NCBI GenBank assembly: GCA_934630975.1
Contig: CAKTXH010000071.1
Coordinates: 1 to 13,258 of the forward strand
Length of the DNA stretch: 13,258 nt
DNA from: an uncultured Clostridia bacterium
Lineage (GTDB): Bacteria > Bacillota > Clostridia > Christensenellales > Aristaeellaceae
Direction of reading: 5' to 3'
Position 1 is the first letter of the stretch; the number at the start of each line of letters is the position of its first letter. A program made the position numbers and the translations under genes. Below the pieces are notes generated by a model. That model was not told the DNA's origin and did not search any database. It saw only the letters and a program-made list of their open reading frames with translations. Below are positions 1-6,185 of this stretch, in pieces.

Positions 1-272
1 TCGTCGCGGTGGGGCTTCCAGTCGCGCAGCATGTGCACGCCGAAATTGCGCTCCGCCTCGCCGTAGGGCGGGCCGTAATTATTCGCCAGATCAAAATGGG
101 TGATACCGTTGTCAAACGCGGTGCGCAGAATCGCCTGCTGGGTTTCAAACGGCGTGATGTTGCCGAAATTATGCCACAGCCCGAGCGAAAGCGCCGGGAG
201 CAGCAGCCCGCTCTTGCCGCATCGGCGGTAAGGCATCGCATCGTATCGGGTGGGAGAAGGGATATACGTCAT
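1..272 (-). CDS. Aldo/keto reductase, YghZ/Gpr-like (N-terminal 90 residues, cut by window edge)
   Basis: The reverse complement gives an open frame beginning at the ATG at 272-270 and running off the left edge. Its start, MTYIPSPTRYDAMPYRRCGK, closely follows the N-terminus of YghZ-type aldo/keto reductases (L-glyceraldehyde-3-phosphate reductase / voltage-gated potassium channel beta-like group). Later residues read SLGLWHNFG (29-37) and HFDLANNYGPP (59-69), where D61 and Y66 are expected members of the AKR catalytic Asp-Tyr-Lys-His set. The family uses NADPH to reduce aldehydes or ketones in the cytosol; the substrate here cannot be told. A GGAGG lies at 284-280, seven bases from the ATG. 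The gene diverges from comM across 162 bp. The C-terminal two thirds, with the catalytic Lys and His, lie outside the window. Confidence 0.9.
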   Translation of the reverse strand, partial: MTYIPSPTRYDAMPYRRCGKSGLLLPALSLGLWHNFGNITPFETQQAILRTAFDNGITHFDLANNYGPPYGEAERNFGVHMLRDWKPHRD

Positions 273-307
273 GGAAAGACCTCCCCGGTTGTCAAAATGT
301 TGCCCCC

Positions 308-336
308 ATTGTAGCATAAAAAAGGGCAAAAGGAAA
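308..336 (-). promoter_or_regulatory. Extended -10 promoter for the aldo/keto reductase
   Basis: On the minus strand TGCTACAAT forms an extended -10 (TACAAT at 313-308, TG two bases upstream). The best -35 at 17 bp is TTTCCT (336-331), which is poor. The predicted start would be about 30 bases ahead of the ATG, leaving a short leader with GGAGG. Confidence 0.45.
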
Positions 337-344
337 GAAATTGG

Positions 345-360
345 AAATGAAAATTCATTT
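345..360. repeat. Small inverted repeat between the divergent promoters
   Basis: AAATGAA at 345-351 and TTCATTT at 354-360 form a perfect 7-bp inverted repeat with a 2-bp centre. It sits just upstream of the weak -35 of the reductase promoter and 22 bp before the comM -35, a position suited to an operator. It lies in AT-rich DNA, so chance is a real alternative. Confidence 0.3.
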
Positions 361-382
361 TTACGGCGGTTCCCCTTTTCGC

Positions 383-411
383 TTGCCTGCGCAGGATGCG
401 TATGATATACT
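383..411 (+). promoter_or_regulatory. Sigma-A type promoter of comM
   Basis: TTGCCT (383-388), a 17-bp spacer, and TATACT (406-411) with an extended -10 TG at 403-404. Transcription would begin near 418, giving a very short leader before the comM ATG at 435. Confidence 0.7.
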
Positions 412-434
412 TTCTGTAAATAAAGAAGAACGAA

Positions 435-1982
435 ATGGAAGTGTTTACCGTGCTTGCAAGTGTGCAGAGTATGGGCCTGACGGGCATACAGGGCTACCCG
501 GTGACGGTGGAGGCATATTGTGTGGACGGCATGCCGATGTTTGAGATCGTCGGCCTGCCGGATGCGGCGGTGAAGGAGAGCCGGGAGCGCGTGCGCGCGG
601 CGATGTCCGCCTGCCATATGCAGTTCCCCGTCGCACGGCTGACGCTGAACCTCGCCCCGGCGGATGTGCGCAAGGAAGGCCCGGCCTACGACCTGCCCAT
701 CGCGCTGGCGATTCTCGCTTCGATGGGCAGGATCGACGCGGAGACGATGGCGGGCATGGCGGCGGTCGGCGAGCTTTCCCTTTCCGGCGGGGTGATGGGT
801 GTGCGCGGGGCGCTGTCGATGGCCATTGCCGCGAAGGAAAGCGGCCTGCGCGCCGTCATGCTGCCCGCTTCCAACGCGGCGGAAGCCGCCTGCATCGAAG
901 GGCTGGATATTCTGCCGGTTGCGCACCTGAGCGAAGCGATTGACCACCTGCGCGGCAGGCGGAAGATCGAGCCGCTGCGCGCCAGACCCTATGCCGAGCT
1001 GCTGGGCGAGCGGAAAACCCTATGCGATTTTGCGGATGTGCGCGGCCAGAAGGGCGCCAAGCGCGCGCTGGAAATCGCCGCGGCGGGCGGCCACAACGTG
1101 CTGATGATCGGCCCGCCGGGCAGCGGCAAAACGATGATGGCGCGCTGCCTGCCGGGGATTTTGCCGGATATGACGCTCGGCGAAGCGCTGGAAGTCACGC
1201 GCATCCACAGCGCGGCGGGCACGCTCGCGGCGGACGCGGGGCTGATGGCCGAGCGCCCGTTCCGCGCGCCGCATCACACGGTCAGCGCGGTGGCGCTGGT
1301 CGGCGGCGGCTCGAAGGCGCGGCCCGGCGAAATCAGCCTTGCGCACAACGGCGTGCTCTTCCTCGACGAGCTGCCGGAGTATGACCGCGGCGCGCTGGAA
1401 GCCCTGCGCCAGCCGCTGGAGGATGGCTTTGTCAGCGTCGTCCGCGTGAGCGCGCAGGCGAAATACCCCGCGCGGGCGATGCTCGTCGCGGCGATGAACC
1501 CGTGCCCCTGCGGCAACTACGGCAGCAAAACGCAGCCCTGCCGCTGCACCCAAAAGGAAATCGCGCGCTATCTGGGGCGCATCTCCGGGCCGCTGCTCGA
1601 CCGAATCGACATGCAGCTGGAAGTTACCGCCGTCCCCGTCCGCCAGATCACCGAAAGCGCGCCGGAAGAGCCTTCCAGCGCCATCCACGCGCGCGTGCAG
1701 GCCGCGCGCCAGCGCCAGCAGGAGCGGTACGCGCACGAGGGCGTCAGCAGCAACGCGGAGCTTTCCGCCCGCCAGCTCGAGCAGTTCTGTCCGCTGGATG
1801 ACGCGTGCCGCGACCTGATCGGCAAAGCCTGCGACAAGTATAACCTCTCCATGCGTGCCGTCAGCCGCGTGCGCAAGGTCGCGCGGACGATTGCCGACCT
1901 CGCCGGGGAGGAGCATATCGGCAAGGCGCACCTGCTCGAAGCGCTGCGGTATCGCAATCTGGAAGGAAGCTATTGGAAGTAA
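435..1982 (+). CDS. comM: YifB/ComM family AAA+ ATPase (Mg chelatase-like)
   Basis: This 515-residue protein has the usual family length and order. An N-terminal ChlI-type domain (about 1-170) contains YPVTVEAY and the family signature VGLPDAAVKESRERVR. An AAA+ core follows, with Walker A GPPGSGKT at 226-233 and Walker B VLFLDE at 307-312, then a cysteine cluster (C357, C359, C369, C371) of the NPCPCG type, and a helical C-terminal lid (about 420-510) ending GSYWK. In Vibrio, ComM is a hexameric helicase that drives branch migration during natural transformation; the role in Clostridia is less certain. The ATG at 435 is chosen because the next residues match the family N-terminus, although the ribosome binding site (AAAGAAGAA at 422-430) is weak. 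In many Bacillota comM is next to dprA; here a secreted-protein gene separates them. Confidence 0.95.
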   Translation: MEVFTVLASVQSMGLTGIQGYPVTVEAYCVDGMPMFEIVGLPDAAVKESRERVRAAMSACHMQFPVARLTLNLAPADVRKEGPAYDLPIALAILASMGRIDAETMAGMAAVGELSLSGGVMGVRGALSMAIAAKESGLRAVMLPASNAAEAACIEGLDILPVAHLSEAIDHLRGRRKIEPLRARPYAELLGERKTLCDFADVRGQKGAKRALEIAAAGGHNVLMIGPPGSGKTMMARCLPGILPDMTLGEALEVTRIHSAAGTLAADAGLMAERPFRAPHHTVSAVALVGGGSKARPGEISLAHNGVLFLDELPEYDRGALEALRQPLEDGFVSVVRVSAQAKYPARAMLVAAMNPCPCGNYGSKTQPCRCTQKEIARYLGRISGPLLDRIDMQLEVTAVPVRQITESAPEEPSSAIHARVQAARQRQQERYAHEGVSSNAELSARQLEQFCPLDDACRDLIGKACDKYNLSMRAVSRVRKVARTIADLAGEEHIGKAHLLEALRYRNLEGSYWK

Positions 1983-2004
1983 AATCTGCAATCAAAGATC
2001 AATC

Positions 2005-2040
2005 GGGACGTTTCCAGACGGGGACGTTCTTTTTTCTTTG
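2005..2040 (+). terminator. Rho-independent terminator after comM
   Basis: 2005-2015 pairs with 2020-2030 (11 bp, four G-U pairs) around the loop AGAC (2016-2019), followed by the T-rich run TTTTTCTTTG. The two arms share the direct repeat GGGACGTT (2005-2012 and 2021-2028). Confidence 0.65.
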
Positions 2041-2046
2041 TGAAAA

Positions 2047-2089
2047 TTGCATAACAAGGATTGCATAATATAAAGGAATATGATAAACT
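2047..2089 (+). promoter_or_regulatory. Two overlapping promoters ahead of the secreted beta-helix protein
   Basis: TTGCAT occurs twice. TTGCAT (2047-2052) with TATAAA (2069-2074) gives a 16-bp spacer. TTGCAT (2061-2066) with TAAACT (2084-2089) gives a 17-bp spacer plus an extended -10 TG at 2081-2082. Either would start transcription 35-55 bases before the GTG at 2135, making this gene its own transcription unit. Confidence 0.55.
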
Positions 2090-2134
2090 GAAAGAAGAAC
2101 AGCACAAATATGAAGGAAGGTCAGGTGGAGGCAA

Positions 2135-4678
2135 GTGAAGAAAATCGTAAACGTCATTGTGCTTATGTTGGCGACGCTCCTGATGCTGATGGCGGCGGGG
2201 CAAACCGCGCTGGCGGAAGAACAGGCGATCTCTGCAAAGGAGATGATGCGCCTGCTGGACGATTTTGTTCAGGAAATCGCGCCGGAAAAGCTGGACGAAT
2301 GGCGGGCGATGTTCCCTGCGGCACGAGACAGCGACGAGACATTGACGCGGGCGGACGGTATCTGTATGCTTTACGGCGCGGCCTGCACGGCCTGCCCGGA
2401 CAAGGCCGAGATTGGCGACAACTGTTGGGAACTGCACGAGAAAATCGGCGAAAAGATTTGGGACGAATACCCCGTTAACGAAGCGCTCTTCGGCGAAATG
2501 GTTTACGAGCCTTCGCCTTGGCATGGATGGAACTATGATGCTTCGGCGTACTTCTTCGCGCTGGATATGCGCGACTGGGACGGCGAAATGCTTTTCGATT
2601 ACGACCCGGAGGCGAATACGCTGCATACGGATGCGCCGCTGACGCGCGCAGATGCGGAAAAGGCTATCGCACGGCTGACGGCCGCATGGTCGCCGCTTGA
2701 GGGCAGCGTTACCGCGCGGGAGCTGATGGAAATGCTGGACGGATTGGTTGAAGCCATTGATCCTGAAAAACTGGACGAATGGCAGGCCATGTTTCCGGCA
2801 GCGCGGGAGAGCGGCGAGATGCTGACGCGCGCGGACGGCGTTTTTGCTGTGTATTGCGCGGTTGGCACGGCGCGAACGGAAGTGCTTGAAATCGGCGAAA
2901 ACTGGATGCAGATGCAGGAAACGATCGGCGATATTTGGAAAGGATATAACGTCAATTACGACCTTTTCGGCAGAATGGTCGATCAGATCACGCCGTGGCA
3001 CTGGCACGAATGGAGCTGCGGCGCAGCCGCTCTCCTTTTTGCGTTGGATTTTCACGATTGGCGTGGCGAGCTGCTGTTTGAATATGACGAGGAAGCGAAC
3101 TCGCTGCATCTGGATCAGCCGCTGATGAGCGCGGATGCGGAGCGGGCGATCAATATGTTGACGCAGGCCATGGGTCCGACGCAGGAGCGACCCGCGGAAG
3201 CGGATGCGGAATATCTGGCGCAGATGGAAGCGAAAAAGCAGGAGATTCTCAACAGCGCTTCGGAATACGAGGTAAAGGGAAAGGTCTATTATATCGCCAA
3301 TGATGGCGATGACCATAACAATGGCCGCTCGGCGAAGTATCCGTGGAAGACGCTTGCGCGTTCGTATCAAGCCGGGCTGCAACCGGGCGACGTTGTGCTG
3401 CTCAAGCGTGGCGATTTGTGGCGTGAAGTACTGGAATGTGCGAACGGCGTGACATATTCCGCTTATGGAGAAGGTGAAAAACCGCGCATTTACGGGTCGC
3501 CGGAAAGCGGAGCGGACAAAGCGAAATGGGAGCTGTATTATGATCAGGACGGCGTAAAAATCTGGCGTTTTTATAAGGATATTTACGATTGCGGGTGTAT
3601 TGTCTTCAACGACGGAGAAAGCTATGCGCTGCGCGTTTTCAGCGGGTGGGACGGCGAAAGAGAGACGTTGAATCATGATTTGTCGAAACCTTTCAATATG
3701 ATTGATGAATTGAAGGTGAATCATCAATACTATCATGATCTCACTGGCTCTTATGATCTTTGTAATGCGTCTGAGGGACTACCGACTGAAAAACTGAAAG
3801 GCACGATTTATCTGCGGTGCGACGAGGGAAATCCCGGCGAACTGTATGACGATTTGGAATTCGTCTCGGCGCTTTCACAATATGAGGATAAGGGATTTGG
3901 TTTGGTCATCGTATACGACAAAGACGTTGTGATAGACAATCTGTGCATGAGATACAGCGTTCGGCCGACGGTCTTTTCCCAAACGGCGTCGTGCACGGTA
4001 CGCAACTGCGAGGTCGGCTGGGAAGGCGGAGAAATGCTTGGTCTCGATGAGCACAACGGCGCGGCGGGCGAAGGTATTCGCATTGCCGGCAATTGCGTTG
4101 TGAAGCATAACTATGTTTATCAGTGCTTTGACGGCGGCGTGAACATTGAGCCGAGCTATGAGACGGAGGGCGACCGTTATTGGATGATAGAATATCACAA
4201 TATTCTGGTGGAAGACAATCTGGTTGAATACTGCAATTCCGGTTTTTTCCTGACGGGCATCACAAGGGAAATTGATGAAATTGACAGGGTGCTCCGCGAT
4301 ATCACCTTCCGCAACAACGACGTGCTTTTCAGCGGTTACGGCTGGAGCGGCGACCCGGATTATGATTTCGGATGGAAGCACCCGACGGTAATCGGCAACG
4401 CAGTGCTGCTTGGATATCACGATTATCCCGTTGAAAACTATGTTTTTGAAAACAACACCTTCTATAAAGCCAAACACGCGATGGTGCTCCTGCCTGAGTT
4501 CAGCGGGGAAAAGCCGCTCTTTACAGGCAACCGCTACATGCAGAACGAAAACGGAATCGCTGTGGCCGAAATGCAGTATGAAGAAACCTATAATGCCATC
4601 GCCAGAAGCGAGGATGAGGAAGAGCTGCGTGAAATTTACGCGAAATATTTGGGCGACACGCAGGCCGTAATCAACTGA
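2135..4678 (+). CDS. Secreted tandem-domain / right-handed beta-helix protein, function unknown
   Basis: 847 residues. Residues 1-27 are a clear signal peptide: Lys-Lys, a hydrophobic core, then TALA before EEQ. Residues 32-185 and 192-346 are two copies of one ~155-residue domain with shared landmarks: PEKLDEW, MFPAAR, LTRADG, IG(D/E)N, a central WH, LFALD or FFALD, a YD.EAN segment and a closing AD.E.AI. From about 383, YYIANDGDDHNNG and PWKTL match the entry strand of pectate-lyase-like folds. Asn- and Val-rich coils such as VRNCEVGW, VVKHNYVYQC and VFENNTFYKA (about 590-830) indicate a right-handed parallel beta-helix, common in polysaccharide-acting proteins. No catalytic set, sortase motif or transmembrane anchor was recognised, so the activity is unassigned. 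The GTG start is the only one after the in-frame TGA at 2111-2113, although GGAGG (2127-2131) is just 3 bases away. Base composition falls sharply in places (20 G/C of 60 at 3661-3720). Confidence 0.85.
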   Translation: MKKIVNVIVLMLATLLMLMAAGQTALAEEQAISAKEMMRLLDDFVQEIAPEKLDEWRAMFPAARDSDETLTRADGICMLYGAACTACPDKAEIGDNCWELHEKIGEKIWDEYPVNEALFGEMVYEPSPWHGWNYDASAYFFALDMRDWDGEMLFDYDPEANTLHTDAPLTRADAEKAIARLTAAWSPLEGSVTARELMEMLDGLVEAIDPEKLDEWQAMFPAARESGEMLTRADGVFAVYCAVGTARTEVLEIGENWMQMQETIGDIWKGYNVNYDLFGRMVDQITPWHWHEWSCGAAALLFALDFHDWRGELLFEYDEEANSLHLDQPLMSADAERAINMLTQAMGPTQERPAEADAEYLAQMEAKKQEILNSASEYEVKGKVYYIANDGDDHNNGRSAKYPWKTLARSYQAGLQPGDVVLLKRGDLWREVLECANGVTYSAYGEGEKPRIYGSPESGADKAKWELYYDQDGVKIWRFYKDIYDCGCIVFNDGESYALRVFSGWDGERETLNHDLSKPFNMIDELKVNHQYYHDLTGSYDLCNASEGLPTEKLKGTIYLRCDEGNPGELYDDLEFVSALSQYEDKGFGLVIVYDKDVVIDNLCMRYSVRPTVFSQTASCTVRNCEVGWEGGEMLGLDEHNGAAGEGIRIAGNCVVKHNYVYQCFDGGVNIEPSYETEGDRYWMIEYHNILVEDNLVEYCNSGFFLTGITREIDEIDRVLRDITFRNNDVLFSGYGWSGDPDYDFGWKHPTVIGNAVLLGYHDYPVENYVFENNTFYKAKHAMVLLPEFSGEKPLFTGNRYMQNENGIAVAEMQYEETYNAIARSEDEEELREIYAKYLGDTQAVIN
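2228..3172 (+). repeat. Tandem duplication of a ~155-codon domain within the secreted protein
   Basis: Codons 32-185 (2228-2689) and 192-346 (2708-3172) encode homologous domains about 160 codons apart with one small indel. DNA similarity is still visible (for example CTGGACGAATGGC occurs in both), so the duplication is not ancient. The first copy contains several cysteines, including CTAC; the second has lost most of them. Confidence 0.85.
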
Positions 4679-4719
4679 CGCGCTGAAGATGGGCGCTGCT
4701 CCATCCGCAAAAACATCCT

Positions 4720-4760
4720 GCGCTCCTGCCGGAAACGACAAATCCGGCGGGAGCGCTTTT
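4720..4760 (+). terminator. Strong intrinsic terminator after the beta-helix gene
   Basis: 4720-4733 (GCGCTCCTGCCGGA) pairs with 4743-4756 over 14 bp with one G-U pair. The loop is 9 nt and TTTT follows at 4757-4760. It isolates the secreted-protein gene from dprA. Confidence 0.9.
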
Positions 4761-4763
4761 GGC

Positions 4764-4792
4764 TTGCCCGGAAAAAGAAAAAGTGGTATATT
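4764..4792 (+). promoter_or_regulatory. Sigma-A type promoter of dprA
   Basis: TTGCCC (4764-4769), a 17-bp spacer, TATATT (4787-4792). It begins 3 bp after the preceding terminator T-run and would give a leader of about 65 nt. Confidence 0.65.
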
Positions 4793-4864
4793 AAACAGGA
4801 AATCCGGCATGCGGAGCGTACAGCGTTTACGCTTACAAATGACCGAAGGTAAGGAGCAAAAACC

Positions 4865-6004
4865 ATGCTTGAATCCGAAGCGATGGCGATTCTGGTCGGC
4901 GCGGGCGTCGGCTATGGCCGCCGGGAGGCGGCGCTGCGCGCGGCGGGGAGCGCGCTGGCCATTTTGGAAGAGCCGGGGCTGTACGCGGCGCAGCTTCAGG
5001 AGAAGGGGCTGGCGCTGCTTCGGCGCGCGCTTGCGGATGAGGCGCGGCTGCTCGACGCGCTGAGGCGGAAGGGGATGGCGCTGGTTCTGCGCGAGGACGC
5101 GGGTTATCCGCCGCTGCTCCGGCAGATCGCCCACCCGCCGCATCTGCTGTATGTCTACGGCGAAACGAACTTGGCGGATCGCTTTCCCGTCGCCGTGGTC
5201 GGCACGCGGCGGGCGAGCGCCTACGGCCTGACGCACACGCGGGAAATTGCCGCCGAGCTGGCGCAGGCCGGGGTGTGCGTCGTATCCGGCATGGCGCTGG
5301 GCATCGACGCGGCGGCGCATACGGGCGCGCTCGATGGAGACGGGCGAACCGTCGCCGTGCTGGGCGGCGCGCTGGATAAGCCCTACCCGCAGGAGAACGA
5401 ACCGCTGATGCGGCGGATTCTGGAAAGCGGCGGCAGCGTCGTCAGCGAATACGCGCCGGGCACGGCGCCGACCAGGTACAGCTTTTTGCAGCGCAACCGC
5501 ATCATCGCGGGCATGAGCCTTGGTACGCTGGTGACGGAAGGGCCGCGGCGCAGCGGCGCGCTGAACACCGCGTCGCGGACGCTTGAAAACGGGCGCGAGG
5601 TGTTCGCCCTGCCCGGCAATGTGGACAGCCCCGGCTCCCAATTGCCGAACATGCTCATCAGCGAGGGCGCGCGGCTGGTGACGGGCGCGGCGGATATCCT
5701 TTCCACGCTGGTGATCGAGCCGAAGGACGCGCCGAAAGCCGAACGCAGTGCCGCGCAGGCCGCGGCGCTTCCGGCGAAAGCGCCCGAGGCGAAAAAGCTG
5801 CATATCCCCGCCGGGCTGGACGAAACGCAGCGGGCAATCTGCGCGGCGCTGCTGGCGGGCGAGGCCGATTTCGACGCGCTCTGCGCGGTTAGCGCGCTGG
5901 GAAGCGACGAGCTGGGCGCGCTGCTTATCGAGATGGAAATGGACGGGCTGGTTACGCCGCTGGCCGGTACGCGGTACGCGCCGGGGACGCAGATGACGGG
6001 CTGA
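4865..6004 (+). CDS. dprA: DNA-processing protein DprA (Smf)
   Basis: DprA binds incoming single-stranded DNA in the cytoplasm and loads RecA during natural transformation; it is also widespread in species not known to transform. The 379-residue protein has an N-terminal helical (SAM-like) region (about 1-70), a Rossmann-like core (about 75-285) and a C-terminal winged-helix region (about 318-375). Diagnostic motifs are VVGTRRASAYG (G113-T-R-R), SGMALGID (141-148) followed by AAAH, AVLGGALDKPYPQEN, QRNRIIAG (R210-N-R) and GREVFALPGN. One family motif is unusual: the common SG(A/S)LITA reads SGALNTA. AAGGAG at 4851-4856, eight bases before the ATG, supports this start. Terminator and promoter ahead indicate independent expression from the upstream gene; topA follows after 162 bp with its own promoter. 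Confidence 0.96.
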   Translation: MLESEAMAILVGAGVGYGRREAALRAAGSALAILEEPGLYAAQLQEKGLALLRRALADEARLLDALRRKGMALVLREDAGYPPLLRQIAHPPHLLYVYGETNLADRFPVAVVGTRRASAYGLTHTREIAAELAQAGVCVVSGMALGIDAAAHTGALDGDGRTVAVLGGALDKPYPQENEPLMRRILESGGSVVSEYAPGTAPTRYSFLQRNRIIAGMSLGTLVTEGPRRSGALNTASRTLENGREVFALPGNVDSPGSQLPNMLISEGARLVTGAADILSTLVIEPKDAPKAERSAAQAAALPAKAPEAKKLHIPAGLDETQRAICAALLAGEADFDALCAVSALGSDELGALLIEMEMDGLVTPLAGTRYAPGTQMTG

Positions 6005-6063
6005 AAACGCGTATAAAATCGACTAATAATGAAGAAACTTTCCGCGAAATTCAAATTGCGGCC

Positions 6064-6092
6064 TTGACAGATTCAAAAAGGGCTGGTATTCT
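6064..6092 (+). promoter_or_regulatory. Near-consensus sigma-A promoter of topA
   Basis: TTGACA (6064-6069), a 17-bp spacer, TATTCT (6087-6092). The transcript would start near 6099 and carry a leader of about 80 nt containing two hairpins and a short upstream reading frame. Confidence 0.8.
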
Positions 6093-6105
6093 TTTTGACG
6101 TTTAG

Positions 6106-6164
6106 GCGGCTTTGAGCCGCAGTTGAAGGCAAGCATGAACAGCATACGGCGGCTTTTCCCGCCG
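6106..6164 (+). promoter_or_regulatory. Two hairpins in the topA leader
   Basis: Hairpin one is GCGGCT / AGCCGC (6106-6111 with 6115-6120, loop TTG). Hairpin two is CGGCGG / CCGCCG (6147-6152 with 6159-6164, 6-nt loop), ending only four bases before the GGAGG of topA. Neither is followed by a T-run, so they are not terminators. The second could restrict ribosome access or be opened by translation of the upstream reading frame. Confidence 0.45.
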
Positions 6165-6185
6165 CATTGGAGGAATTGGATTTGA
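6135..6185 (+). CDS. Possible 16-residue upstream peptide coupled to topA
   Basis: ATG at 6135 opens MNSIRRLFPPHWRNWI and ends at TGA 6183-6185, which overlaps the proposed topA TTG start (6182-6184) as TTGA. A GAAGG (6125-6129) sits five bases before the ATG. The frame runs through the second leader hairpin. The arrangement suits translational coupling, in which ribosomes ending here restart on topA. It is too short to support by coding statistics. Confidence 0.3.
   Translation: MNSIRRLFPPHWRNWI

Noticed and set aside
6020..6063. Possible terminator between dprA and topA
   Set aside because: Only a 4-bp CCGC/GCGG pairing with no T-run is present, too weak to call.
6167..6181. Upstream TTG at 6167 as the topA start
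   Set aside because: It overlaps the GGAGGA itself and would have no ribosome binding site of its own; TTG at 6182 has ideal spacing.
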